From assembly GCA_964639275.1 (NCBI GenBank), contig CAZXCQ010000147.1, positions 1 to 15,836 of the forward strand: a DNA stretch of 15,836 nt, read 5' to 3'. The stretch is from CAZXCQ01 sp964639275. GTDB taxonomy: Bacteria > Desulfobacterota > DSM-4660 > Desulfatiglandales > Desulfatiglandaceae. Under the pieces are notes generated by a model. That model had not been told where the DNA came from, did not search any database, and saw only the letters and a program-made list of their open reading frames with translations. Shown one piece after another: positions 1 through 6,428 of the stretch. The stretch's first letter is position 1. Every line of letters starts with the position of its first letter. The position numbers and the translations under genes are program-made.

Positions 1-13
1 ATCTTGTCCTTTT

Positions 14-49
14 CCCTAACCCTGAACGTTGAACCCGGAACCTGTGAAC
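14..49. repeat. Degenerate 7-base tandem repeat, consensus CCTGAAC
   Basis: Reading from base 14, consecutive units are CCCTAAC, CCTGAAC, GTTGAAC, CCGGAAC and an 8-base CTGTGAAC. Each ends in AAC and most contain GAAC, so this is an imperfect heptamer array of about five units. It lies in non-coding DNA at the left edge. No protein in either strand explains the pattern. Function unknown. Confidence 0.6.
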
Positions 50-115
50 GCTTGCCATTTATTAAAGAAGCTCACCGCAAATGCCGGGGACGCTGTTGGG
101 GCGTTTTTAGGATGA

Positions 116-145
116 ATTTATCATCAAATATATTTGATGACAAAT
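116..145. repeat. Long AT-rich palindrome downstream of the Nudix gene
   Basis: Bases 121-140 (TCATCAAATATATTTGATGA) are a perfect 20-bp palindrome. Beyond one mismatch (120/141), four more pairs extend the symmetry to 116-145. It lies about 40 bp past the stop codon of the minus-strand Nudix gene. It could be an AT-rich terminator hairpin closing the three-gene operon, or a dimeric regulator site for a gene left of the window. The stem is AT-rich and no clean U-tract follows on either strand, so the terminator reading is not secure. Confidence 0.5.
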
Positions 146-184
146 CTTTTCCCGGCCGGGAAGATGCTGATCACGCTGATGGCT

Positions 185-754
185 TTAGGGTAGGGCGTGT
201 GTTCTATGCCCGGGCCGATATTCCATGAAGAATCTATAAAAGGCCACCAGCACAAGGGCATGGGTAATTTGCCCCTCCCGAATAAGACGCGGGACATTGC
301 TGAGGGGCTGAAGCAGGACTTCGATATCCTCCCTTTCATCCAGCTCCTGATATCCAGCGGGGAAGACATCCTTTGCCAGAAAGGTGTAACACCGGTTGTT
401 CTGTATCGCCGGATTGGGGTGGACACTGCCCAGGAGAATCATGTCTGAGGCATGGTACCCTGTCTCTTCATAGAGTTCTCTGACGGCCACCCCTTCGGGG
501 GTGTCCTGGCCTTCCACGAGGCCGCCGGGGATTTCAAGGGTAACCTCCCGGGTCCCGTGACGGTACTGCCGGACCATGACGACCTCGTTTTGGGGGGTGA
601 GAGGGATGATATTTACCCAGGAAGAGGATTCCAGGATAAAAAAACTGTGCTCCATGCCGGTCCTGGGGGAAATGGCCCGGTCTGTTCGAAGGCTAAAGAC
701 CCGGTAGGACTTATCTCGCTTGCTTGAGGTCACATTCCATTTCTTCGGGGGCAT
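185..754 (-). CDS. Nudix hydrolase, ADP-ribose pyrophosphatase-like
   Basis: This 189-residue protein has a Nudix box at about residues 78-100 (GLVEGQD...RELYEETGY). It matches G-x5-E-x7-REUxEExGU except that the first Glu is Asp84; the metal-binding REL-x-EE core (92-97) is intact. The upstream strand VRQYRHG and a PGG just before the box are typical of the ADP-ribose/NDP-sugar pyrophosphatase branch, which splits nucleoside diphosphate sugars into a nucleotide and a sugar phosphate. The length fits that branch. The ATG directly abuts the TGA of the helicase gene, and a GAGAGGAGG ribosome-binding site lies inside the helicase 3' end, so the two are probably translationally coupled. It is the last gene of a three-gene minus-strand operon. 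Substrate is not certain: ADP-ribose is the best guess from family. Confidence 0.9.
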   Translation of the reverse strand: MPPKKWNVTSSKRDKSYRVFSLRTDRAISPRTGMEHSFFILESSSWVNIIPLTPQNEVVMVRQYRHGTREVTLEIPGGLVEGQDTPEGVAVRELYEETGYHASDMILLGSVHPNPAIQNNRCYTFLAKDVFPAGYQELDEREDIEVLLQPLSNVPRLIREGQITHALVLVAFYRFFMEYRPGHRTHALP

Positions 755-2740
755 TCAGTGCCTCCTCTCACTCTCTTTTATTGCCCCTTTTGCTTTAAGA
801 AACCGACCGATATCTGAAAGGTCGTGGCTGATGGGAATCTGAGGGAGGCTGTGAAAAAACAGTTTCCCATATCTGCTGGTCATGATCCGATTGTCAAGGA
901 TAGACAATATGCCCCTGTCAGAGCTCTTCCGTATGAGTCTTCCCAGACCTTGCTTCAGGGAGATTATGGCCGATGGTACCTGATATTCGAAAAAGGGGTT
1001 GCCTCCCCGGTTGCGTATGAGATTGATCCTGGCAGCCACGAGAGGCTCACCCGGGGAATCAAAAGGGAGTTTGTCAATAATCAGACAGCTCAGGGCCTCA
1101 CCCGGAACATCTATTCCTTGCCAGAAGGACCCAGTGGCCAAGAGGACCGAATGGATGTCGTTTCTGAATTCATCCAGGAGGACCGTCCGGGGGGCATCGC
1201 CCTGTCTGTAGATAGGATATGGGAGCTTGTCCCTCAGTATCTGATAGGCTATGTTCAAGTTATGATAACTGGTGAAAAGCACCAAGGCCCTGCCCTCTGT
1301 TATTTTTAATATATCCAGAGTCCTCTTGGCCACCTGTTGGCCAAAACGGGGATCACTTGGGATGGGCAGATCTCTGGGAATGTACATCAGGGTCTGTCGC
1401 CCAAAATCAAAGTGGGAGGGATATATAGACTCAAGGACCTCGTCATGAAGTCCAAGGCGCGAGCGGATATAGTCAAAGTTTCCATTTGTGGAAATGGTGG
1501 CAGAGGTAAAGATCACGGCCCGCTCCCTATGGTACAGGAGCTCATTGAGGCGCTCCGATATATCAAGGGGTGAGGCATGGAGTAGGAGGCTCCGCTTTCG
1601 CCTCTCATACCAGTTTAGCCATCCGGTGTCCCTTGTCTTTAATATCTCTTCCAACAGCTGACCCAGTTCGCCTGCCCTGGCCAGAAGTGCGGGGAGGGTA
1701 ATACTTTCAGACCCCCTCATGTCCGGGTTTTCTTGAATATACCTGAGCGCTTTGACGGCTTCCCTGGCCGGGCCTTCTGCCAGATTCAAGCGGGTTTCCC
1801 CGTCCAGGATGCCCTTTTCCCCGCGCTCATCAAAAAAGTCCCTCAGATGCTCCGACGCGGCCTTGATGGCATCCAGTCGCTTTTTTGTCTTGGCCTTGTC
1901 CAGACCGGGCAGGTCCTTGATCTCTTTTTCTATATCGGTTGCCAGCTCTGCCAGCTGGTTGGTGCTCAGGCTTTCTCCCAGATAGGTGGTGGCTATCTCC
2001 TCTATCTTGTGGGCCTCGTCAAATACAGCCACCTGGAATCTGGGGATAATCTCACCGAATCCCCCCTTCTTCAACTTCAGGTCGGCAAAGAAAAGGTGGT
2101 GATTGACAATGATGATCCTGGACTTGGCTGCCCGGTTCCGGAGCCTGCCAAGAAAACACTCATCCAGAAACATGCACTCCGCACCCAGACACTGCTCCGA
2201 TGTAGAAGATACGCCATCCCACAGGGTGTCATCGTCTGTCAACCAGGCAAGCTCTGCCCTATCGGCAAACTCTGTCTTTTTGAGCCATCTTTCTATTTTT
2301 GGTCTTTGCCCTTGAAGGCCGGGTATTAGTGGGGAGGCCTTGGAAAGGTATTGGTGGTACCGGTGAAGGCACAGATAGTTCTTTCTGCCCTTCATGATCA
2401 TGGCATCGATCCGGAGACCGGTGGCACCCTGAAAAAGGGGCAGGTCCTTAAAATAGATCTGCTCCTGGAGGTTCTTGGTTCCGGTGGAGATGACCGTCTT
2501 TTTCCCGCTCAAGACGACAGGGACAAGATACCCAAAGGTCTTCCCCGTACCGGTTCCCCCTTCTATGACAGCTGGGAGCTCTCTCTGGAGGCATTCCTTT
2601 ACCAGAAGGGCCATCTGGATCTGCGAGGAGCGAAACTCAAAGCCCTTGAGGGAATGGGCGAGCATTCCGTCCTGGCCGAGGATCTCCTGGATGGTTATGG
2701 GGGGCTGTGACATGAGGTGGATATCAGGCTTCGAATTCAA
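755..2740 (-). CDS. dinG: DinG/XPD-type Fe-S ATP-dependent DNA helicase
   Basis: This 661-residue superfamily 2 helicase has Walker A GGTGTGKT (61-68), a DEAH box (241-244), and a four-cysteine Fe-S cluster site between them (Cys124, Cys184, Cys189, Cys195; pattern C-x4-C-x5-C for the last three). Near the C-terminus are GSFWQGIDVPG and QGLGRLIR, the motif V/VI region of DinG/YoaA proteins. Family members unwind DNA 5' to 3' and act on R-loops, D-loops or damaged forks. No exonuclease domain precedes the helicase, so it is the short DinG type. The likely start is TTG at 2738-2740, because GGAGG lies just upstream (2744-2748), although the 3-base spacing is short. ATG at 2711-2713 is the alternative and has no visible ribosome-binding site. 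With the TTG start the gene overlaps the oxidoreductase gene by 17 bp. Its stop abuts the Nudix start. Confidence 0.93.
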   Translation of the reverse strand: MNSKPDIHLMSQPPITIQEILGQDGMLAHSLKGFEFRSSQIQMALLVKECLQRELPAVIEGGTGTGKTFGYLVPVVLSGKKTVISTGTKNLQEQIYFKDLPLFQGATGLRIDAMIMKGRKNYLCLHRYHQYLSKASPLIPGLQGQRPKIERWLKKTEFADRAELAWLTDDDTLWDGVSSTSEQCLGAECMFLDECFLGRLRNRAAKSRIIIVNHHLFFADLKLKKGGFGEIIPRFQVAVFDEAHKIEEIATTYLGESLSTNQLAELATDIEKEIKDLPGLDKAKTKKRLDAIKAASEHLRDFFDERGEKGILDGETRLNLAEGPAREAVKALRYIQENPDMRGSESITLPALLARAGELGQLLEEILKTRDTGWLNWYERRKRSLLLHASPLDISERLNELLYHRERAVIFTSATISTNGNFDYIRSRLGLHDEVLESIYPSHFDFGRQTLMYIPRDLPIPSDPRFGQQVAKRTLDILKITEGRALVLFTSYHNLNIAYQILRDKLPYPIYRQGDAPRTVLLDEFRNDIHSVLLATGSFWQGIDVPGEALSCLIIDKLPFDSPGEPLVAARINLIRNRGGNPFFEYQVPSAIISLKQGLGRLIRKSSDRGILSILDNRIMTSRYGKLFFHSLPQIPISHDLSDIGRFLKAKGAIKESERRH

Positions 2741-3917
2741 ATCCCTCCGCCTTGAGCTGGTCCTTTGTCTCTTTGATGTTGCGCTTGTCAGACATCATTC
2801 GCGTTATCTGGTTGAACCCCTTTTTGTCCCCGAGCATGATACAGCCAATGATCCGGTTATTATCAATCACAATCTTCTTGTAGATGTTTTCTTCTGTTAC
2901 CACTCTGGAGTCAAACTTTCCCTCTGCGTCGATCTCTCCTGCCGAGGCGAGGTCTACACCAACTACCTTTAGGGTGTTGGCCATGGTGGTTCCCTCGTAG
3001 ATAGAATCGCCTCCAGCCATGTTCGTCCCGGCTATCTTACCCTGCTCCATTGCTGCGGGCCAGATTCCGTAAGGCATGCCCCTGAACTCGGCAACGTCTC
3101 CGGCTGCATAGATATCCGGTTGGTTGGTCTCAAGCCGTTCATTGACCTTTATGCCCTTGTCTGTCTCAAGCCCCAGTGGCCGGGCAAGTTCCATGTTGGG
3201 CCGGACACCTGCCGATATGACGACCATCTGGACATCAAGTCTCTCGCCCCCTTCCAATAAGACTCCACTTACCTTGTTGTCACCGGTGATCTCCTGAGTC
3301 TTTGCGCCGAGCCGGAAAGCGAATCCCATTGCCTCCATGATCGCCTGGAGCCTCTTGGCCCCCTCCACATCCAGTTGCCTTGGGAGGAGCCTTGGAAAGA
3401 ATTCCACTACCGTCACCTTGAGACCAGCCTTCCTGAGGGCGTTTCCGGCTTCAAGTCCCAGGAGACCCCCGCCGATGAGTACCACATCTCTTGCCTTTTG
3501 GGTCCAGCCCAAGATCTCCCGGCAGTCCTCGATGGACCGGATGGAAAAGACCCCCTTTGTCTTGGCCCCGCTTATCGGGGGAATAAATGAGTGGCTCCCC
3601 GTGGCAACCAGCATCTTATCATAGACGAACTCCTCGTTGTCTTTGGAGATCAATACCCTTTTTTGGGGATCGCCGCTGACAACAGGCGACCGGAGCCTCA
3701 GATCTATCTGATGCCCTTTATACCACTCGGTCTTTTTTGCCAGGAGATCTTTCTCTTCAAGATCACCTGCGAGATATTCGTTTAGCCTGATCCTGTAATA
3801 AAAGGGAAGATCTTCATTGGTAAGGATGGTGATCGTCCCCTCTTGATCCAGTTTCCGGATATTTTCCGCCGCGGTGGTCCCGGCAACCCCATTTCCCACA
3901 ATGACATATTTTTTCAT
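2724..3917 (-). CDS. FAD-dependent NAD(P)H oxidoreductase (rubredoxin reductase / NirB N-terminal type)
   Basis: This 397-residue protein is a two-dinucleotide-binding-domain flavoprotein. It has an FAD-binding GNGVAGTTAAE motif (8-18), ATGSHSFIPP (105-114), an NAD(P)H-binding GGGLLGLEAG (149-158) and the second FAD motif DIYAAGDVAEF (267-277). No redox-active CxxC is seen, which excludes thioredoxin or dihydrolipoamide reductase. The overall form fits NADH:rubredoxin reductase-like or nitrite-reductase NirB N-terminal-like proteins. These pass electrons from NAD(P)H through FAD to a small carrier such as rubredoxin; no rubredoxin domain or gene is present here. The start at ATG 3915-3917 is fixed by AAGGAGGT eight bases upstream. 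An open frame continues upstream to 3977 but lacks a comparable site. First gene of the operon with dinG and the Nudix gene. Electron acceptor unknown. Confidence 0.9.
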   Translation of the reverse strand: MKKYVIVGNGVAGTTAAENIRKLDQEGTITILTNEDLPFYYRIRLNEYLAGDLEEKDLLAKKTEWYKGHQIDLRLRSPVVSGDPQKRVLISKDNEEFVYDKMLVATGSHSFIPPISGAKTKGVFSIRSIEDCREILGWTQKARDVVLIGGGLLGLEAGNALRKAGLKVTVVEFFPRLLPRQLDVEGAKRLQAIMEAMGFAFRLGAKTQEITGDNKVSGVLLEGGERLDVQMVVISAGVRPNMELARPLGLETDKGIKVNERLETNQPDIYAAGDVAEFRGMPYGIWPAAMEQGKIAGTNMAGGDSIYEGTTMANTLKVVGVDLASAGEIDAEGKFDSRVVTEENIYKKIVIDNNRIIGCIMLGDKKGFNQITRMMSDKRNIKETKDQLKAEGFEFEA

Positions 3918-4036
3918 GGTCGATACCTCCTTAGCCGAAGCCTGTGTAATTTCTAAAAAATTTGGGGTCTTTTCCACATCCCGTCCCTTTCCCCCACCGT
4001 ATCAATCACTTAGCTTTCATCAAAATTGGAACTGAG

Positions 4037-4073
4037 ACAGGGCAATGGGGGTTCGGAATCCCCATTGCCCGGG
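4037..4073 (-). terminator. Strong intergenic hairpin, probable terminator of the CsgG-like gene
   Basis: GGGCAATGGGG (4040-4050) pairs perfectly with CCCCATTGCCC (4060-4070). Three more inner pairs, one of them G-U, close a 3-base CGG loop. The hairpin sits 94 bp past the stop of the minus-strand CsgG-like gene and 120 bp before the oxidoreductase start. On the minus strand it is followed by CTGTCTCAGTTCCAATTTTG, which is not a classic U-run, so termination efficiency is uncertain. Confidence 0.55.
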
Positions 4074-4163
4074 TTTCAAAAGGCTAAAATGTTACCCCCC
4101 ACCTTTTTGAAATGTTAAACGTCAATTTAGGCGTTGTGGTGGAAGTCTTTGGTATCCAGCCAA

Positions 4164-4955
4164 CTACTGACAGGTATAACCATATCCCTGCCCTGGGCAA
4201 AAACAGGGGGCCCCCAGTGGAAAGGGTTGAACCAGGACACAGCGCCGATTCCCAAACTGATCACAGCAGAAAGTGCCCATCTGGGGGGTGGGCGGGGCCG
4301 GTGATCTCGGCCGGTCTCCAGGCCCGGGGGTCTCGGGCTGCCTCCTGGGCTCGGGGCTGGTAACGCCCTTTTTTTCAGGAGGCGCGGAGGGCCGGGTGCC
4401 CTCATCACCCACAGGCCTGAGCAGATCGGCTATCCTGTCGGTATGGATCTTTACCTTGTTGGCCGCCAGGACCTTTCCGTCCGTGACACTGATCGCCCGT
4501 ACGTTAATCCTGAGACTGCCCCGGCCCCATCGCACATAGCTGCCCGTGACAACCACATCAGCGCCCACGAGCTTTCCGAATTGGGAGACCTGGGTCTCGT
4601 CAAACCAAAAGTCGACCGTCTTCTTCAGTTCCTTTTTGACTATATCCTCGATCCTTCTCCTCTCTATAACCGTATACCCCTCATTTACGAGCACATCCAC
4701 TATCCCATCCTCAATATGAGATGAGATCTCCCACCTCTTCTTTGACTCGCTTTCAATTATTCCAAAAACCGCGATCTTTTTGTCTCTCAAGGCCTCTTTT
4801 CTCACTGAAACAAGACCTTCGGCAAGGACCTTGATCCCCTCGTCAAAGTCAAAGGTCTGGGCCGAGACCTCTGCCACAAACAACACAATCCACACAAAGA
4901 TTGATCCCCACATGAACACCCCTGGAAATACCCTGTCTCTTCTGCCCCTGTTCAT
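4164..4955 (-). CDS. Secreted CsgG/FlgO-like protein with Pro-rich linker and Cys-rich tail
   Basis: This 263-residue protein has an N-terminal Sec signal (basic RGRRDR, hydrophobic residues about 10-28, probable cleavage after VSA at residue 32). There is no lipobox Cys. Residues about 58-172 resemble the CsgG/FlgO/LpoB-type fold: KKIAVFGI, an amphipathic stretch ending NEGYTVIERRRI, then GADVVVTGSYVRWG and VTDGKVLAA. A proline-rich linker (about 181-225) leads to a compact tail with six cysteines (230, 231, 239, 251, 253, 262) in the order CC-C-CxC-C. It should be exported; the tail probably forms disulfides or binds a ligand. The ATG at 4953-4955 is chosen because it gives a signal peptide, has an AGGG upstream, and lies about 90 bases after a good promoter. 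An upstream ATG at 5037-5039 would have almost no leader. Precise function not known; related proteins act in envelope or surface-structure assembly. Confidence 0.75.
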   Translation of the reverse strand: MNRGRRDRVFPGVFMWGSIFVWIVLFVAEVSAQTFDFDEGIKVLAEGLVSVRKEALRDKKIAVFGIIESESKKRWEISSHIEDGIVDVLVNEGYTVIERRRIEDIVKKELKKTVDFWFDETQVSQFGKLVGADVVVTGSYVRWGRGSLRINVRAISVTDGKVLAANKVKIHTDRIADLLRPVGDEGTRPSAPPEKKGVTSPEPRRQPETPGPGDRPRSPAPPTPQMGTFCCDQFGNRRCVLVQPFPLGAPCFCPGQGYGYTCQ

Positions 4956-5051
4956 CTTTTCCCTGCCTTTACCTTGATGTTGGAAAAAATATCCATGGTC
5001 CCTGTCAATTGTCCTGTTTTTGCAATACGAAGTCGCCAAATTGATACCAAG

Positions 5052-5080
5052 AGTTTAAAATAATAAGGATGGTGTGTCAA
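5052..5080 (-). promoter_or_regulatory. Sigma70-type promoter for the CsgG-like gene
   Basis: On the minus strand a perfect TTGACA (bases 5080-5075) is followed after exactly 17 bases by TAAACT (5057-5052), a four-of-six match to the -10 consensus. Transcription would start near 5045, giving a leader of roughly 90 bases to the ATG at 4955. The -35 box lies within the loop of the flanking inverted repeat at 5065-5100. Confidence 0.6.
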
Positions 5081-5100
5081 ATACCTCCACTTCCATCCTT
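5065..5100. repeat. Inverted repeat straddling the -35 box of the CsgG-like gene
   Basis: AAGGATGG (5065-5072) and CCATCCTT (5093-5100) are perfect 8-bp inverted copies separated by 20 bases. The interval includes the -35 hexamer at 5075-5080. The placement suggests an operator for a dimeric regulator; a structural RNA role is the alternative. Confidence 0.45.
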
Positions 5101-5166
5101 GACTAATTTAGACCGATCTGAAAGTATACGTTCAACAAAAGTCCTGGAGGGGAAGATCTGATGCGT

Positions 5167-5181
5167 TTTCAAGACTTGAAA
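5167..5181. repeat. Short perfect inverted repeat TTTCAAGACTTGAAA
   Basis: TTTCAAG (5167-5173) and CTTGAAA (5175-5181) are mirror copies around one central base. It lies in a stretch (5101-5304) where I recognise no gene. It has the size of a dimeric regulator site, but no intact gene starts close by. Confidence 0.3.
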
Positions 5182-5252
5182 TGAAAGGCATGCCAAAGTG
5201 GCGTAATTTCGTTTTTGGGACGATCTTGCGAGGCTCATACAGGGTATGGAGA

Positions 5253-5264
5253 ATACAATTGTAT
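5253..5264. repeat. 12-bp palindrome ATACAATTGTAT
   Basis: Perfect 12-bp palindrome, followed on the plus strand by GGGC and a run of seven T. It lies 40 bp before the decayed PAS kinase start. It could be an operator or a weak terminator; neither can be decided from sequence. Confidence 0.3.
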
Positions 5265-5304
5265 GGGCTTTTTTTGTTTTGTCTGCAATTGAGGGGATCT
5301 TCCG

Positions 5305-5604
5305 ATGGACAGAAAACCAACCTATGAGGAACTGTGAAGTGATCGGTCAAAGCGTTCTCAAGATCTTTCCTGGCATCAAAGATATGAGTCTTTTTGAAGT
5401 GTTCCGGCGTGTATGGAATGGTTCAAAATGGCATTCCCTGATCCTGAATATAGGCATCGAGCGATTTCCACTGGATCATCTTCCCCATCAGGCTTTCGCG
5501 CGGAAACAGATACCCTTTGGGTTGAGGTCAAAATCACGTCCCGGAGACTTATGGACTGGAATCCCTGGCCCGGATATGCAATAATCTGGAAAAATTCACA
5601 ATGA
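5305..5604 (+). pseudogene. Remnant of a PAS-domain sensor histidine kinase gene
   Basis: A GAGGGG ribosome-binding site (5291-5296) precedes an ATG that encodes MDRKPTYEEL and then stops at 5335-5337. That N-terminus is the typical opening of Desulfobacterales PAS kinases, where it continues as an EQRVKELE coiled coil. In the +1 frame right after the stop, about 34 residues read as PAS sequence (EVIGQSVLKIFPGIKDMSLF, then EVFRRVW). From 5413 the original frame resumes with FKMAFPDPEYRHRAIST, which resembles a stretch found in other PAS kinases, then reads TLWVEVKIT and stops at 5602-5604. Three recognisable pieces in two frames, with the expected connecting residues missing, point to internal deletions and frameshifts. 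No kinase core remains. Domain recognition is from memory of the family. Confidence 0.7.
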
Positions 5605-5619
5605 TGTAAGGAGAAGGCA

Positions 5620-6417
5620 GTGAAACCAGGGATTATTGTGCTTATCAAAGGCGCGGGTGAGATGGCAAGCGGCGTTGCGTGGCGCCTCTTTAGATCCCAT
5701 TTTCGCTTAGCCCTGACAGAGCAACCCCGGCCCCTGGCCGTCCGTCGTGCGGTATCCTTTTGCGAAGCGGTCTATGAAGGCAAAAAAGTAGTGGAAGGGG
5801 TTGAGGCTGTTCGAGTCTTGAGACCCGAAGAAATTGCCGGGGAATGGGAGAGAAACCGGATCCCCCTTATCGAAGATCCGGAACTGAGTGTGCGTGAAAT
5901 GCTTGCACCGGATGTCTTGGTAGAGGCCACCTTGAGCAAACGGAATACCGGCATAACCATAAACGATGCCCCCCTTGTGATCGCCCTGGGCCCCGGCTAC
6001 GAGGCCGGGCGAGATGCGCATTACGTGGTGGAGACGAACCGGGGGCACAATCTTGGACGGCTCTATGACCAGGGCACAGCCCAGGCCAATACGGGAGTGC
6101 CGGGGGAGATCGCGGGTATGACCCACGAACGGGTCCTGAGGGCTCCCTCAGATGGCATTTTTGAGACCAAAGCCGGTCTGGGCCAGCATGTGGGCGCCGG
6201 GGATACGGTGGCGAGGGTGGGAAGTGATGAGGTGGTGGCCCAGGTAGGAGGTGTCTTGAGGGGGCTTATCCGGCCGGGCACGTGGGTGAGGCGCGGACTC
6301 AAGGTCGGTGACATCGACCCCCGGGGCGAAACGGGCTATGTCAACACCATTAGTGAAAAGGCGCGGGCCATTGGGGGGGCCGTACTGGAGGCGATCTTGA
6401 GGGTTTACAATACTTGA
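5620..6417 (+). CDS. yqeB: YqeB-family selenium-dependent molybdenum hydroxylase maturation protein
   Basis: This 265-residue protein begins with a Rossmann-like IKGAGEMASGVAWRLF (9-24). It carries the conserved blocks LVEATLSKRNTGI, ALGPGYEAGRDAHYVVETNRG and GTAQANTGVPGEIAG of the EF2563/YqeB family. Members are encoded with selenium-dependent molybdenum hydroxylases and their accessory genes and are thought to help mature the molybdenum cofactor; the exact reaction is not established. The start is GTG at 5620-5622, with AAGGAG six bases upstream (5608-5613). The next gene, xdhC, starts 11 bases after the stop, with its ribosome-binding site overlapping the stop codon, so the pair is one transcription unit. 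No hydroxylase, SelD, MocA-like or YqeC gene is in the window. Confidence 0.88.
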   Translation: MKPGIIVLIKGAGEMASGVAWRLFRSHFRLALTEQPRPLAVRRAVSFCEAVYEGKKVVEGVEAVRVLRPEEIAGEWERNRIPLIEDPELSVREMLAPDVLVEATLSKRNTGITINDAPLVIALGPGYEAGRDAHYVVETNRGHNLGRLYDQGTAQANTGVPGEIAGMTHERVLRAPSDGIFETKAGLGQHVGAGDTVARVGSDEVVAQVGGVLRGLIRPGTWVRRGLKVGDIDPRGETGYVNTISEKARAIGGAVLEAILRVYNT

Positions 6418-6428
6418 GGAGTTGGACG

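Noticed and set aside
86..117. Plus-strand terminator (ACGC...GCGTTTTT) for a gene left of the window
   Set aside because: The stem is only about four base pairs, too weak to support.
4..228. 74-residue plus-strand open frame at the left edge
   Set aside because: It runs across the heptamer repeat and palindrome and into the Nudix gene on the other strand, with no recognisable motif.
3918..3977. 20-residue N-terminal extension of the FAD oxidoreductase
   Set aside because: The extension contains the AAGGAGGT ribosome-binding site of the internal ATG, and the FAD motif normally begins at the N-terminus.
5099..5130. Plus-strand promoter TTGACT...TATACG
   Set aside because: The spacer is 20 bases (18 with a poorer -10 hexamer), and no intact gene starts within 400 bp.
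5567..5581. Sigma54 promoter for yqeB (TGGCCC...ATGCA)
   Set aside because: The GG-to-GC spacing is one base short of the strict 10 required, and the bases lie in the pseudogene reading frame.
5246..5584. 112-residue plus-strand open frame as a real small gene
   Set aside because: Only the middle third looks protein-like (PAS), the start lies upstream of the true kinase ATG in another frame, and the end is unrelated sequence. It is better read as part of the kinase pseudogene.
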